A stretch of DNA of 64,000 nt, taken from NCBI RefSeq assembly GCF_008831285.2, contig NC_045143.1, positions 24,881,662 to 24,945,661 on the forward strand, written 5' to 3'. Below the pieces are notes generated by a model. The model worked only from the letters and a program-made list of their open reading frames with translations, was not told where the DNA came from and did not search any database. The translations under genes and the position numbers were made by a program. Shown here piece after piece: positions 9,601 to 19,900 of this stretch (position 1 is the stretch's first letter; each line of letters opens with the position of its first letter). The stretch is from Nymphaea colorata. Lineage: Eukaryota; Streptophyta; Magnoliopsida; Nymphaeales; Nymphaeaceae.

Positions 9601-10925
9601 TGAAACACAAGAGAGGAAGAGTCAAATATAGCACGACAATTTAATTCTCTGGTAATCTGACTGATAGAAAGTAGGCTATGGGGGAATTCTGGTGCATGAA
9701 GAACGTGCTGCAGCGGCAATGATGAAGTAAGTTGGACCTCTCCATGTCCAACAACTGGTGAATATTTTCCATCTGCTAGAATAACCGAACGACCTAGTGG
9801 AGTAGGGACGTAAGAGGTGAATTGCGTCTTATCCCCATAGAGATGTGTCGATGCACCAGAATCAATAAGCCAATCTGTAGTGTCAGGAGCAGAGCAGACT
9901 GTACAGGCAGAATACATACCAGATGAAGAAGCACTCGCAGCGGTAGGAACAGTAGAAGTGGTCGGACCAGGGGCTTGATGGGCGCTGTCGCCAATCAAGT
10001 GCCTCAACTGAGAGAGAATGTCATCTACATGCAGCTCACTGGAGGAGGCAGTGTGCTGAGGCTTAGGCTGCTCAGGAGAATCAGTAGATACAGTCTGATT
10101 TGCAAAAGCTGGACGGCCATGTTTCTGCCAACACTTATCCACAGTATGACCAATGCGGTGACAAAACTGACATACAGGGCGCGAAGGGGTATTGCCACGG
10201 CCACGGCCCCCTCGTCCTCTGGCAAAAAAGGGTCCACCTCTGCCACGAGTAGCAAGCATAGCAGAAGTGGTATCAGGAACAGTCGATGCAGAGATCGGAA
10301 TTCTGCTGAGCCTACTGTAAGCCTCATCAATAGGAGGAATCGAGGGACTAGTAAGCATTTGGTTCTTTGCGGATTCATAAACAGAGTCTAAACCAGAAAG
10401 AAAGACCCCTACCATAAGCATATCTCTGTATGCCTTTTGTTGTTCACACTTGCATGCGGGAAAGTAGCTATTCAGTCTCTCAAACATGGATTTGAGACTA
10501 GAATAATAAGTGTGAAGAGGTCGGCCATCTTGTCGCATCTGATGAATATCATGATGAAGCTGCATAATGCGCGTTTCATTTCTCGCCTGTGAATACGTGG
10601 CAGCAAGGGAATCCCACATATCCTTTGCACTGTCCTTGTGCAAGACTTCATTTGCAATTTCTTGAGAGAGAGTACCAACAATCCATACCATAACCAACGA
10701 ATTATCTTTAAACCAAGTAGTATATTTTCCTACCTTCTGTATGGGCTCGGGCTCCAATATGAGATGTTCCTTCTCATAAGCGATCAAGGTTCTTTTTACT
10801 TGCATGGCCCACATCTCGTAATTACCCCCATCCATTTTGGTGATAATGCTGGAAAATGGGGAACTCTTCATCTCTCCCGACGATACAAAGGAAGAGGGAT
10901 TAGCGCCACTGCTAATTTCAGACAT
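6687..10925 (-). CDS. Copia B gag-pol polyprotein (1412 aa), integrase D542H
   Basis: One open frame encodes all copia domains in order. Gag has a CCHC knuckle CQFCHRIGHTVDKC (about residues 252-265). The aspartic protease has DSGAST (about 355-360). The integrase has an HHCC zinc domain (HLRFGH to CESC). Its core has D605 (RSDNALEF) and E641 (NGVAERKHR), the correct 35-residue spacing. At residue 542 the usual Asp of HFDVWGP is His (codon 9300-9302); element C has Asp there. RT follows with YVDD, then RNase H with VDADYAG and SSAESEYRAMA. The 1412 aa length is normal for plant copia. Start: ATG 10925, about 640 nt after the primer site. The D542H change should abolish strand transfer in cis, so B would now need integrase from relatives. 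Confidence 0.95.
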   Translation of the reverse strand: MSEISSGANPSSFVSSGEMKSSPFSSIITKMDGGNYEMWAMQVKRTLIAYEKEHLILEPEPIQKVGKYTTWFKDNSLVMVWIVGTLSQEIANEVLHKDSAKDMWDSLAATYSQARNETRIMQLHHDIHQMRQDGRPLHTYYSSLKSMFERLNSYFPACKCEQQKAYRDMLMVGVFLSGLDSVYESAKNQMLTSPSIPPIDEAYSRLSRIPISASTVPDTTSAMLATRGRGGPFFARGRGGRGRGNTPSRPVCQFCHRIGHTVDKCWQKHGRPAFANQTVSTDSPEQPKPQHTASSSELHVDDILSQLRHLIGDSAHQAPGPTTSTVPTAASASSSGMYSACTVCSAPDTTDWLIDSGASTHLYGDKTQFTSYVPTPLGRSVILADGKYSPVVGHGEVQLTSSLPLQHVLHAPEFPHSLLSISQITRELNCRAIFDSSSLVFQDILTGRVIGSGREQGGLYRLVHSFPFAGSTSSGSSSSSAYTWHLRFGHLPFQKLLHVLPQLSHKSSFQCESCQLGKHHRSSFPPRSSRSSHSVFELLHFHVWGPSRTPDLQGHRYYLVAVDDYSRVSWVFLMKHKSEAGHVIKNFINEILTQFDTCVKIVRSDNALEFCASSLEQFFRDKGIIHQTSCAYTSQQNGVAERKHRHILDVARTIIIHSHVPHSYWGDAVLTACYLINRMPSSVLGDLIPFSVLFPDRELFSVAPRIFGCVAFVQLLGPGRDKLSPRAIKTIFVGYSRTQKGYRCYDPSTRRYYVSADVTFFESTSYFSPNGTQLRVPEFSDEVHLPLPLMSYPQPVASRFGAIYQRRTKPVQPAPCAHVPSPSMPKVLPEHTNPADHSLCDDDTGDSPEHAPGPHINELDMPIAQRKGKRSCTLHPLSGHLSMARLTPTYRQFVKGLSAVALPQTPMDALSDPKWAAAMQEEMDALQSRGTWTLVTPSSDAAIVGCRWVFTVKYRADGSIERYKARLVAKGYTQTYGVDYYDTFSPVARHASLRVLLAVAVSKNWSLSQLDVKNAFLYGDLHEEVYMQQPPGFVAEGECQKVCRLRKAIYGLKQSPRAWFQKLSENIENEGFRRSSADHSLFVKKTSTGTVIVLVYVDDIIVTGDDIQGISNIKGVLGRHFVTKDLGELRYFLGIEFDRNQKGLIMCQRKYVTDVLQETGMLGCRPASTPMDINTRLYDDDTEDVDARQYRGIVGKLLYITVTRPDIAYAVSRVSQFMDKPKKVHWDAAMMILRYLKNSPGMGLFFQNGTSLTISVYVDADYAGCHLDRKSTTGFCVFIGSNLVTWKSKKQTVVARSSAESEYRAMAQATAEVMWVRSLMLDLTVEVPLPMQLLGDNKVALFIANNPAFHERTKHVEVDCHYTRDMIQKGFVSTSHISTTGQTADIFTKALARGPFQSCCSKLSLFDIYAPT

Positions 10926-11565
10926 CTTTCAACACAAGGAGGAAACCGAGCCACGGAATAGGAAGTGCAGGCAAAAAGAATACAATCACATATCGAAAGA
11001 CAACATGCTGATCATGAAGCAATATGCAGTTAACGCATGTAGCAATCCAGAAGTCTGATCGGCGGGAAGAGGCAACAGCAGAGCTGAACGAAGAGAGATA
11101 CCAGAGACGGCGCTGGGAAGAAAATCAGCGTGCAGAACCTCGGGCAGAGCAGCGGCGGAACAGCGGCGGAGCAGCGTGCAGCGGAGGAGCAGCGTGCAGA
11201 GCAGCGGCGGAGCAGTAGCAGCGGAAAGACGCTGAGAGGAAAATCAGCGTTGAGGCGGCGGCGAAGATGACAGGCGAAGCAGCAACGGGCGCATGCGTTC
11301 AGTCTGCTGGGCGGAGCAACGGCAGAGTGCACACGCGGCGGCGGCGCAGGCGGACGGGCGCAGGCAGACGGGCGCAGGCGGACAATGGGTAGGGCGACGA
11401 GGGGCAGCAGGGCTGGGTCGGGCGGCAATGGACAGGGCGGGGTCGGGCGACAATGGACAGGGCGGCAATGGGCAGGGCTGGGTCGGGCGGCGGCAGCTGA
11501 CGCCGATCAGGCGGCGGCCGGCGCCGCTCAGTCGGCGACAACTCGCTGAGGAGGAGACGGCTGGT
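10926..11565 (-). other. Untranslated leader of copia B
   Basis: About 640 nt between primer site and gag ATG, GC-rich with degenerate CAGCGGCGGAG-type repeats (about 11148-11222) and further GGCGG-rich runs to 11540. Frames read through these repeats are compositional and not taken as genes. Confidence 0.8.
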
Positions 11566-11577
11566 GCTCTGATACCA
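11566..11577 (-). other. Primer binding site of copia B
   Basis: The minus strand reads TGGTATCAGAGC, directly against the 5' LTR. It is complementary to initiator tRNA-Met. Confidence 0.95.
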
Positions 11578-11742
11578 TGATGAATTTAAGAGAGCTAAAC
11601 TTTGATTCACCTCGAAAGAATCCCTAACTCCTCTTTATATAGACTAGAGGAGAGGGATAAGTTACAAGAAAGTCATTAAAAAGAAACATTATTACACAAG
11701 TGCCCTCTCAAGCCTAATACTGAGTATAAACACGTCTTAACA
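11578..11742 (-). repeat. 5' LTR of copia B
   Basis: 165 bp and the same as 6515-6679 over its full length. It supplies the promoter for the minus-strand transcript. A TATATAAA lies on the minus strand at 11634-11641. Confidence 0.97.
11634..11641 (-). promoter_or_regulatory. TATA box in the 5' LTR of copia B
   Basis: TATATAAA in transcription sense, centred in the LTR. The same element is present in element C (21898-21905) although the upstream halves of the two LTRs differ, so it has been conserved. Confidence 0.65.
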
Positions 11743-11747
11743 GAACA

Positions 11748-12526
11748 TTCTTTGCAAGTTTGTAAGGCAGTGTCCATTTTTCTTTGGAAAACACTTGGTG
11801 CATTTTTAAGTTCAAAAGGCATTACGACCCATTCAAAATGCCCGTGAGGACATGTAAAAGCTGTCCATTCAATGGTTTCTTTGCCATCTTGACTTGCCAA
11901 AATCCACTTTTACAATCGAACTTTGAAAAATACTTTTTATCTTGGATTCTTTGTATCAGGACATCTTTATCTAGATTATTATATCCATCATCTCGGGTGT
12001 TATCATTAAGTTTCCTCTAATTTATTACCATTCAGGTTTTTCTTCAATCTTGTTCTGAATGTTTGTTAACAATGAAAGCAGAAGATCGATGAGGACTACT
12101 ACTTTTTTGTATGACTTTAAGGGTTAATAATTCCGTTATATGTTTATCTAGTTCTTTTTCTTCTTCTAGGGAATGTTTAATATTGGCTGTTTTAATTCTT
12201 AAATCTGGATTGATTATGTCTAGTTTACATTCTATTTTATTTTTATCCCAATATTTTTGGGGTTCATTCCCTATAATTTCTAATTTTGACAACCTTGAGA
12301 TGGCATCGTCAAGTTCTGGGTAGGTAGAATTGATTCCTATATTTTCAAGTAGGTTTAGTATCCTCTTACTATCAAAGATATAAGTTGGACATTCATAGTT
12401 TGCTGTACTAATTTCTAAAAGTCCATCATAGTTGGGTTAGAGTGCTTTTGTTTCGTTGTCTATTAATGTTGACACGTACTGGGTGTCTGGAAGAGTTTGA
12501 CAGATGTAGGTTGGATTTTTGAACCC
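11748..12526 (-). pseudogene. Caulimovirid protease-RT segment, minus strand (upstream part)
   Basis: Starting near 12526 and reading down: a segment between protease and RT, then the RT N-terminal region (from about 12292, SKLEIIGNEPQKYW). The RT fingers/palm part (FTCPHGHFEWVVMPF) follows, up to the copia B insertion at 11742. It continues at 6514 with the YIDD motif. Stops are present near 12046. 11748-12303 is an inverted duplicate of about 12527-13080. Type: caulimovirid, non-functional. Confidence 0.85.
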
Positions 12527-13080
12527 CAAGGTTGTCAAAATTAGAAATTATTGGGAATGAACCCCAAAAATATTGGGATAAAAATAAAATAGAATGTAAA
12601 CTAGACATAATCAATCCAGATTTAAGAATTAAAACAGCCAATATTAAACATTCCCCAGAAGAAGAAAAAGAACTAGATAAACATATAATGGAATTATTAA
12701 CCCTTAAAATCATACAAAAAAGGAGTAGTCCTCATCGATCTTCTGCTTTCATTGTTAACAAACATTCAGAACAAGTTCGAGGAAAAACCTGAATGGTAAT
12801 AAAGTACAGGAGACTTAATGATAACACCCGAGATGACAGATATAATATTCCATATAAAGATGTCCTGATACAAAGAATCCAAGATAAAATGTATTTTTCA
12901 AAGTTTGATTGTAAAAGTGAATTTTGGCAAGTCAAGATGGCCAAAGAATCCATTGAATGGACAACTTTTACATGTCCTCAAAGGCATTTTGAATGGGTCG
13001 TAATGCCTTTTGGACTTAAAAATGCAGCTAGTGTTTTCCAAAGAAAAATGGACACTCCCTTACAAACTTGCAAAGAATTT
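11748..13080. repeat. Inverted repeat of caulimovirid RT (arms about 555 bp)
   Basis: The minus-oriented arm 11748-12303 and the plus-oriented arm 12527-13080 match at high identity, separated by a 223-nt spacer (12304-12526) that belongs to the minus copy. The arms encode the same RT residues with few differences. The homology in fact continues: 13081-13621 matches 6514-5980 on the far side of copia B. Before the insertion of B the inverted repeat was thus over 1 kb per arm. Confidence 0.85.
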
Positions 13081-13621
13081 TCAGTTGTCTACATAGATGA
13101 CATTCTAGTTTTTTCCAAAACAAAAAAAAAACATATTTCACATCTGAAACAAATCTTTAGTGTTTTTGAAGAACAAGGAATAATCATTTCGAAGACCAAA
13201 ATTGACTTATTAAAAACACATAAAATTCCTTGGAACAGAAATTGGAAATGGCTACATTAACCTCCAGCCTCATATTGTACAAAAAATTCTAAAAGATTTC
13301 CTTGATAAAATAGAAGACAAAAAGTCCCTACAACAATTTTTAGGAATCCTAAATTATGCTAGGCCTTACATTCCTCAATTACACAAACTCATAGCAGGGT
13401 TATATGCTAAATTAAGACCAAACAGAGTCATTTACTTCAATGAGGAAGATATTGAGCAAGTCCAAAAAATCAAACAACTGGTCAGTAATCTCAAACCTTT
13501 ACGATTACCCTTGAGTACAAATTACTTAGTTATACAAACTGATGGTTCACGACAAGGTTAGGGTGCTGTTCTTCTTGCTAAACCATCAAAATATGAAGCT
13601 AAAACAACAGAAGAAATTGAG
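12527..13621 (+). pseudogene. Caulimovirid RT-RNase H, plus-strand inverted copy
   Basis: A second copy of the viral RT in opposite orientation to 11748-12526. Visible parts are the RT N-terminal region from 12532, the palm region (HFEWVVMPFGL), the YIDD motif near 13090 and a thumb ending at a stop at 13258-13260. A shifted frame then runs into RNase H with QTDGS near 13540. It is cut at 13621 inside RNase H by unrelated sequence. A stop at 12790-12792 and at least one frameshift make it non-functional. Unlike its partner it has no copia insertion. This shows what the minus copy looked like before element B arrived. Confidence 0.85.
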
Positions 13622-14052
13622 TGAGAGAGGGCTCGGCTGAGGGAGAATATAGCGATAGAACGTGAATGAGACATGGTGAGGGCGAGAGAAAGCTGACGGG
13701 AGAAAGAGCAGAGGACGAGGGAAAGAAAACAGACGAGAGGGGGAGCGTGCGTGAGAGAGAAATGAAGCGTCTAACACCCGTATCGCGTCAACGCTGGTTC
13801 AATTTTGTTCACGCGCCTGTGTTTTGCATCCACATGAGCTGTCAATTCACTGAATCAAATATAAATAAAATGAATGTAAATGAAACAAATGTGAATGAAG
13901 TGAATTGAATATGATCAATATGTGTGTTGATCGTAGCTATTGAGCGGTTCCTACATATTGTGGAATATGTGAGGGATTACCATGATAAGTTATGTGATTG
14001 CATGTGCGTATCATGATATTATAGTGATTATGTTTCTTTATATGTTAGATTC
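13622..14052. other. Unclassified 431-bp interval
   Basis: Begins abruptly after viral RNase H with a GA-rich stretch (13622-13770), which resembles in composition the GA-rich part of the gypsy LTRs in this window. It then has AT-rich sequence containing repeated TGAATG/AATGAA words (13850-13910). No credible coding frame, terminal repeat or target duplication was found. Confidence 0.5.
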
Positions 14053-14281
14053 TGTTGAAAAGTAAAAGCGTAAAGAACAACTGATGTAACGTGGAAAACC
14101 CTCAACAAGAGGGAGAAAAAACCGTGGGTGAGGAGGTCGGTGCCCACTAGCAGCCAGACACACTCTCTCTTAATTCTTCATTAACATCCAAGATTAGGGT
14201 TTACAATGGTATAAGTATGCCCAAACAAGGACATAATGGATCAGGTCCAGACCCAGACCCATACATCAAGATCCGTCAACA
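14053..14281 (-). repeat. 3' LTR of copia F
   Basis: Bounded by TGTTGAAAAG and CCGTCAACA and followed by the reverse-oriented polypurine tract. The partner LTR is not in the window, so the outer boundary (14053) is inferred from the TG..CA rule only. Confidence 0.65.
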
Positions 14282-15850
14282 CTCCCCCTCAAGTTGGGCA
14301 TACATATCAAACATGCCCAACTTGGATACATTTCTCTCAAATGGAGTTACATGTAAAGCTTTAGTTAGAATATCAACAGTTTGGTCTTCAAACTTCATGT
14401 ATGGTAATGTTAACTCCCTGGCATCAATTCTTTCTCTGATGAAGTGACGGTCAATCTCAACATGCTTTGTTCGATCATGGAGTACTGGATTGTTAGCCAA
14501 GTTAATAGCAGACTTGTTGTCACAATACATCCTCATAGGCCCTTCAATCTCTATCCCAATATCAGTCAGCAAGATCTTTAGCCACAACAACTCTGAACTC
14601 CAGTAGCAACTGCCCTATATTCAGCCTCTGCACTTGAGCGGGAGCAGACATCTTGTCTCTTGCTTCTCCAAACAACTAGATTTCCTCCCAAGTAAACGCA
14701 GTACCCTGACGTAGATCTTCTGGTGTCAACACAGCCTGCCCAGTCTGCATCAGAATACTCTTCAATTTCTATAGACCTCTGTTTCACATATAGAAGTCCC
14801 TTGTCAGGATTCTTCTTCAAGTAGCACATGATTCTATCTACAGCTTTCAAGTGCACATCCGTAGGTGCATGCATAAACTGGCTCATCACATTTACAGCAA
14901 AGGTGATATCTGGTCTAGTCAGAGTGAGGTATATCAATTTTCCAACTAGCCGTTGATATCTCCATTTAGCTTCTTCACACAAAAGTTCTCCATCCTTGCT
15001 ATCGAGTTTGTGCCCAGCATCCAGAGGAGTAGACGTTGGTCTGCATCCCAGTTTTCCTGTCTCCTTTAGTAAATCCAAGGTATACTTTCTTTGATTAAGC
15101 ACAAGAGTTGTAACTGATCTGGCAATTTCAATACCAAGGAAATACTTCAGCTTGCCAAGATCCTTGAGATCAAATTCAGCCGATAGTAAACCCTTTAATC
15201 TTGCTATCTCTTTTTCATCATCACCTGTAACAATCATATCATCAACATAAACCAGCAGTAGAGTAACTTTACCCTCTATCCTCTTCACAAAGAGAGTATG
15301 ATCTCCATTTCCTTGTTTGTAACCATGCTTCTTCATAACAAGTCTGAGACGTTCAAACCATGCTCGGGGAGACTGTTTGAGCCCATACAAAGCCTTCTTC
15401 AGTTTACAACATTTTTCAGGTTTCTCAAAACCCGGGGGCATACACATATATACTTTCTCTTCGAGATTTCCGTTGAGAAAGACATTTTTAACATCGAGTT
15501 GGCACATCTCCCAACCCTTCAGTACCGCCAAAGAAATAATAACTCTAATAGTCTTCATCTTCGCAACTGGGGCAAACGTCTCTAAGTAGTCGATCCATAT
15601 TTCTGACTGAACCCCTTGGCCACCAGACGTGCTTTGAACCTCTCAATGTTCCCATCTGGTTTGTACTTAATGATGTAGACCCACTTTGACCCCACCAAAT
15701 GAGCCGCTTCAGGAATCTCTACCACCTCCCATGTCTGATTTCTGTCTAAGGCCTCCATCTCTTCTTGCATGGCATGAGTCCACTTGGGGTCACTCTGAGC
15801 CTCTGTAACACTCCTGGGAATCACAACCACAGACAAGGATGATACAAAAC
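14282..15850 (-). pseudogene. Copia F RT-RNase H remnant
   Basis: Reading from 15850 down: the RT start ([28 protein letters not shown]), then [19 protein letters not shown], and RNase H with SDADWAG and SSAEAEYRAV, ending ADILTKAL-like (VDILTKALH) before the polypurine tract. Frameshifts near 15570 and 14590 split it into three frames. Few in-frame stops suggest moderate age. The N-terminal boundary is the junction with gypsy LTR sequence, not a natural start. Confidence 0.88.
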
Positions 15851-16759
15851 ATTCTAGGATGCTTTCTAATGCACAATTGGGGTCGAGGAGACACTCGACT
15901 CGATACCCCACCTCATTTGTCCTAAACAGTTATCAATTCTAGTATGCACATGCAAATGCGTAGCATTTTCAAAACAAGCTTCTAATAGCTTTTCAAAACA
16001 AATCATATCATATATCAATTCATTTGCATGCATACACACATTTACTCACAGAACAGTCAATCAGTCACATCACAATCTTAGGATTCCACGATCCTAGGAA
16101 CACACATTCACACATTTGCCCCAGGCAACAGGGATTTGCCTGGAATGCTGCCATACCTGTCGTGCGCCTACAAAACTCTTCAAAATGCCTCGAGCTTCGA
16201 ATCTGGTCGCACAAGGTCGATGGGATGTGCCCGGTGTAACTGCAGACATAAGCAAAAGATAAGATTTCTACTAGTTAGCTTCACAATCCGAACAAATATA
16301 AAACAAAATCATTGAGGCACATGTCATCGCCTCAAGAGGGTGTCGACGAGTAGTGTCGACCTACAAGTAGCGTCCTTCAACTTCTTGACGTTGCCACCAA
16401 ACACCAAAACTCAATGTTTCGATCAATCCATCACAACTCATTCTTAAATGCTTTCTTTAGTCGAGGCGTGAACCCCAAATCACATCCAACTTACGTATAC
16501 TTTCCCCAAATAACTCCAAGATACACCCGTTCACAAAAGCATGTGCCATGTGCTCACTAAGACGATTCTAAATCTTCCCCACAACATCACAATCTCTACC
16601 ATGCTTCCCTATTGTTTCGAAAATCAATACCTCAAGCTTAAAAGATCAATATAGACATGAATCATCGCTTCTCCAACATAATCCTAAACTTTCCTTAAAA
16701 AGCAAAGTCGCTAACATGCATCCCTAATCATCAAATTCTAAATTCTAGCATGCTCAAAC

Positions 16760-16924
16760 TGATAATATTAGAAAGAATAATCTTTGATTAACTTCGAAAT
16801 CTGCCCTAACTCCTCTTTATATAGACTAGAGGAGAGAGAGAAGTTACAAGAGAAACATCTAAAGGAAAAGTTATTACAAAAGTACCCTCTTAAACCTAAA
16901 ACTGAATATAAACACATCTTAACA
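16760..16924 (-). repeat. 3' LTR of copia C
   Basis: 165 bp ending TCTTAACA and reading the same as 21842-22006. The polypurine tract CTTGAGGGGGAG (minus strand, 16925-16936) abuts it. Confidence 0.97.
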
Positions 16925-16931
16925 CTCCCCC

Positions 16932-19900
16932 TCAAGTTGGAGCGTATATGTCAAATAGGCTCAACTTGGAACAGCAGCTTTGGAATGGTCCCCTTGCAAG
17001 AGCCTTAGTAAAGATATCAGCCGTTTGCCCTGTAGTTGAAATGTGTGAGGTACTTACAAACCCCTTTTGAATCATGTCTCTAGTATAGTGACAATCTACT
17101 TCAACATGCTTGGTTCTTTCATGAAAAGCCGGATTATTAGCAATAAACAGTGCAGCTTTGTTATCACATAACAGTTGCATAGGAAGAGGCACTTCGACAG
17201 TAAGATCCAACATCAGGGATCTAACCCACATAACTTCAGCAGTACCCTGAGCCATAGCTCTATACTCAGATTCTGCACTTGATCTGGCAACCACAGTTTG
17301 CTTCTTACTCTTCCATGTAACCAAGTTGGATCCAATAAACACACAAAATCCAGTAGTGGATTTTCTGTCTGAGGGGCATCCTGCATAGTCGGCATCAACA
17401 TACACAGATATAGTGAGTGAGGTACCATTCTGAAAGAAGAGTCCCGTTCCTGGTGAATTCTTTAGATACCTAAGAATCATCATAGCAGCATCCCAATGAA
17501 CTTTCTTGGGCTTATCCATAAATTGACTCACTCTGCTAACAGCATAGGCAATGTCAGGTCGAGTAACAGTGATGTATAGGAGCTTCCCAACAATCCCTCT
17601 ATACTGTCTTGCATCAACATCTTCAGTATCATCATCATACAAGCGGGTATTGATATCCATAGGCGTGGATGCAGGCCGACACCCCAGCATCCCTGTCTCT
17701 TGCAAAACATCAGTAACGTATTTCCTCTGGCACATGATAAGGCCCTTTTGATTTCTGGCAAACTCAATACCAAGGAAATAACGTAGTTCACCAAGGTCCT
17801 TGGTGACAAAGTGTTGTCCAAGGACATCCTTGATGTTGGAAATCCCCTGATCATCATCCCCTGTAACAATGATATCATCAACATAAACAAGAACTATCAC
17901 CGTACCTGTAGAAGTCTTCTTGACAAAGAGGGAATGGTCGGCCGAAGAACGTCTGAAGCCCTCATTCTCAATATTCTCTGACAATTTCTGAAACCAAGCT
18001 CGAGGACTCTGTTTCAGACCATAAATCGCCTTTCGCAATCTGCACACTTTCTGACACTCCCCCTCAGCAACAAACCCTGGTGGTTGCTGCATATACACTT
18101 CTTCATGTAAGTCACCATAGAGAAAGGCATTTTTGACATCAAGCTGTGAGAGGGACCAATTCTTGCTGACAGCCACAGCAAGGAGAATCCGTAAGGAAGC
18201 ATGTCGTGCCACAGGAGAGAAGGTATCATAATAATCAACCCCATAAGTTTGGGTATAGCCTTTTGCAACCAGACGAGCCTTATATCTGTCAATACTGCCA
18301 TCTGCTCGGTATTTGATAGTAAAGACCCATCTGCAACCAACAATGGCTGCATCAACTGAAGGAGTAACAAGGGTCCAGGTGCCTCTAGACTGAAGAGCAT
18401 CCATCTCTTCTTGCATAGCCGCTGCCCATTTGGGATCAGAGAGAGCATCCATGGGATTCTGTGGAAGAGCAATAGCCGACAGCCCCTTGACAAACTGTCG
18501 GTACATAGGGGTGAGTCTATCCATGGATAAATGACCAGAGATAGGATGCAAAGTGCAACTGCGTTTGCCTTTCCTTTGAGCAATGGGCACATCAAGTTCA
18601 TTAGGAGCAGGAACATGCTCGTGACATACTCCTATGTCATCATTACATAAAACATTGTCAGTTGAGTTTGTGTCAGGAATTACCTTGGGCGTGCTGGGTG
18701 AAGGCACAGGTGCACATTGAACAGGCGCAGCAGGCTTAGTACGACGATGGTAGACAGCCCCAAAACGTGGATCAACTGGGTTTGGACAACTCATGAGAGG
18801 TAGAGGAAATTGGACTTCATCATTTAATGCAGGCGCCCTTAATTGAGTTCCATTTGGGGAGAAGAAAGAGGTTGATTCAAAAAATGTAACATCAGCACTC
18901 ACATAATACCGACGAGTAGAAGGATCATAACATCGATATCCCTTTTGAGTGCGGGAATAACCAACAAAGATCGTTTTGATGGCCCGAGGAGACAACTTAT
19001 CTCGCCCAGGACCAAGCAACTGAACAAAGGCAACACATCCAAAAACACGAGGTGGAACAGAAAACAAGTCTCTGTCAGGAAAGAGGACAGAGATAGGAAT
19101 AAGGTCTCCCAACACAGATGACGGCATACGATTAATAAGATAGCATGCTGTGAGAACAGCATCGCCCCAGTAAGAATGGGGAACATGGCTATGTATGATA
19201 ATGGTTCTGGCAACATCAAGAATATGACGGTGTTTCCGTTCAGCAACCCCATTTTGTTGGGAGGTATAGGCACAAGAAGTTTGGTGGATGATACCCTTAT
19301 CCCTGAAAAATTGTTCCAAAGAGGAAGCACAGAACTCAAGAGCATTGTCAGAGCGCACAATTTTGACACAAGTATCAAACTGAGTCAGAATTTCATTGAT
19401 AAAATTTTTGATTACATGACCCACTTCAGATTTATGCTTCATAAGAAAAACCCAACTAACACGACTATAGTCATCGACAGCAACAAGATAATATCGATGA
19501 CCTTGAAGAGCAGGTGTACGACTCGGACCCCAAACATCAAAATGAAGTAACTCAAACACAGAATGGCTACTTCGACTGGGCCGCGGAGGAAAGGATGACC
19601 GATGGTGTTTGCCCAACTGACAAGACTCGCATTGAAAAGAAGACTTGGGAGACAGCTGAGGAAGAACATGCAGCAGTTTCTGAAACGGTAGATGTCCAAA
19701 ACGTAAATGCCAAGTATAAGCCGAGGATGAGGACGACCCTGCATAGGTAGATCCAGCAAAGGGAAAGGGATGCACTAGCCTGTAAAGACCTCCCTGTTCA
19801 CGGCCACTGCCAATCACCCTGCCCGTCAGTATATCCTGAAACACAAGAGAAGAGGAGTCAAATATCGCACGACAGTTTAAATCTCTGGTAATCTGACTGA

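Larger units (their letters stand above)
6515..11742 (-). mobile_element. Copia element B, complete, very young
   Basis: A 5228-bp Ty1/copia element on the minus strand. Its 165-bp LTRs (6515-6679 and 11578-11742) read as identical, and the 5-bp target duplication GAACA (6510-6514 and 11743-11747) is perfect. It inserted into caulimovirid RT just before the YIDD motif. A tRNA-iMet primer site (11566-11577), a polypurine tract (6680-6691) and one uninterrupted 1412-codon polyprotein are present. Identical LTRs imply recent insertion. Its integrase lacks the first catalytic Asp (see its CDS). Element C is a close relative with a different LTR 5' half. Confidence 0.97.
14053..15850 (-). mobile_element. 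Copia element F, 5'-truncated
   Basis: The 3' half of a copia element on the minus strand: a 229-bp 3' LTR (14053-14281), a polypurine tract (CTTGAGGGGGAG, 14282-14293), RNase H and RT. The RT upstream part ends abruptly near 15850 where gypsy LTR sequence begins, so integrase, protease, gag and the 5' LTR are missing. Its RT is of the same lineage as elements A and G. No target duplication can be assigned. Confidence 0.85.

Noticed and set aside
12426-12713. Minus-strand 95-codon frame across the inverted junction
   Set aside because: It is the antisense shadow of the plus-strand RT copy, although 12426-12526 itself belongs to the minus viral copy.
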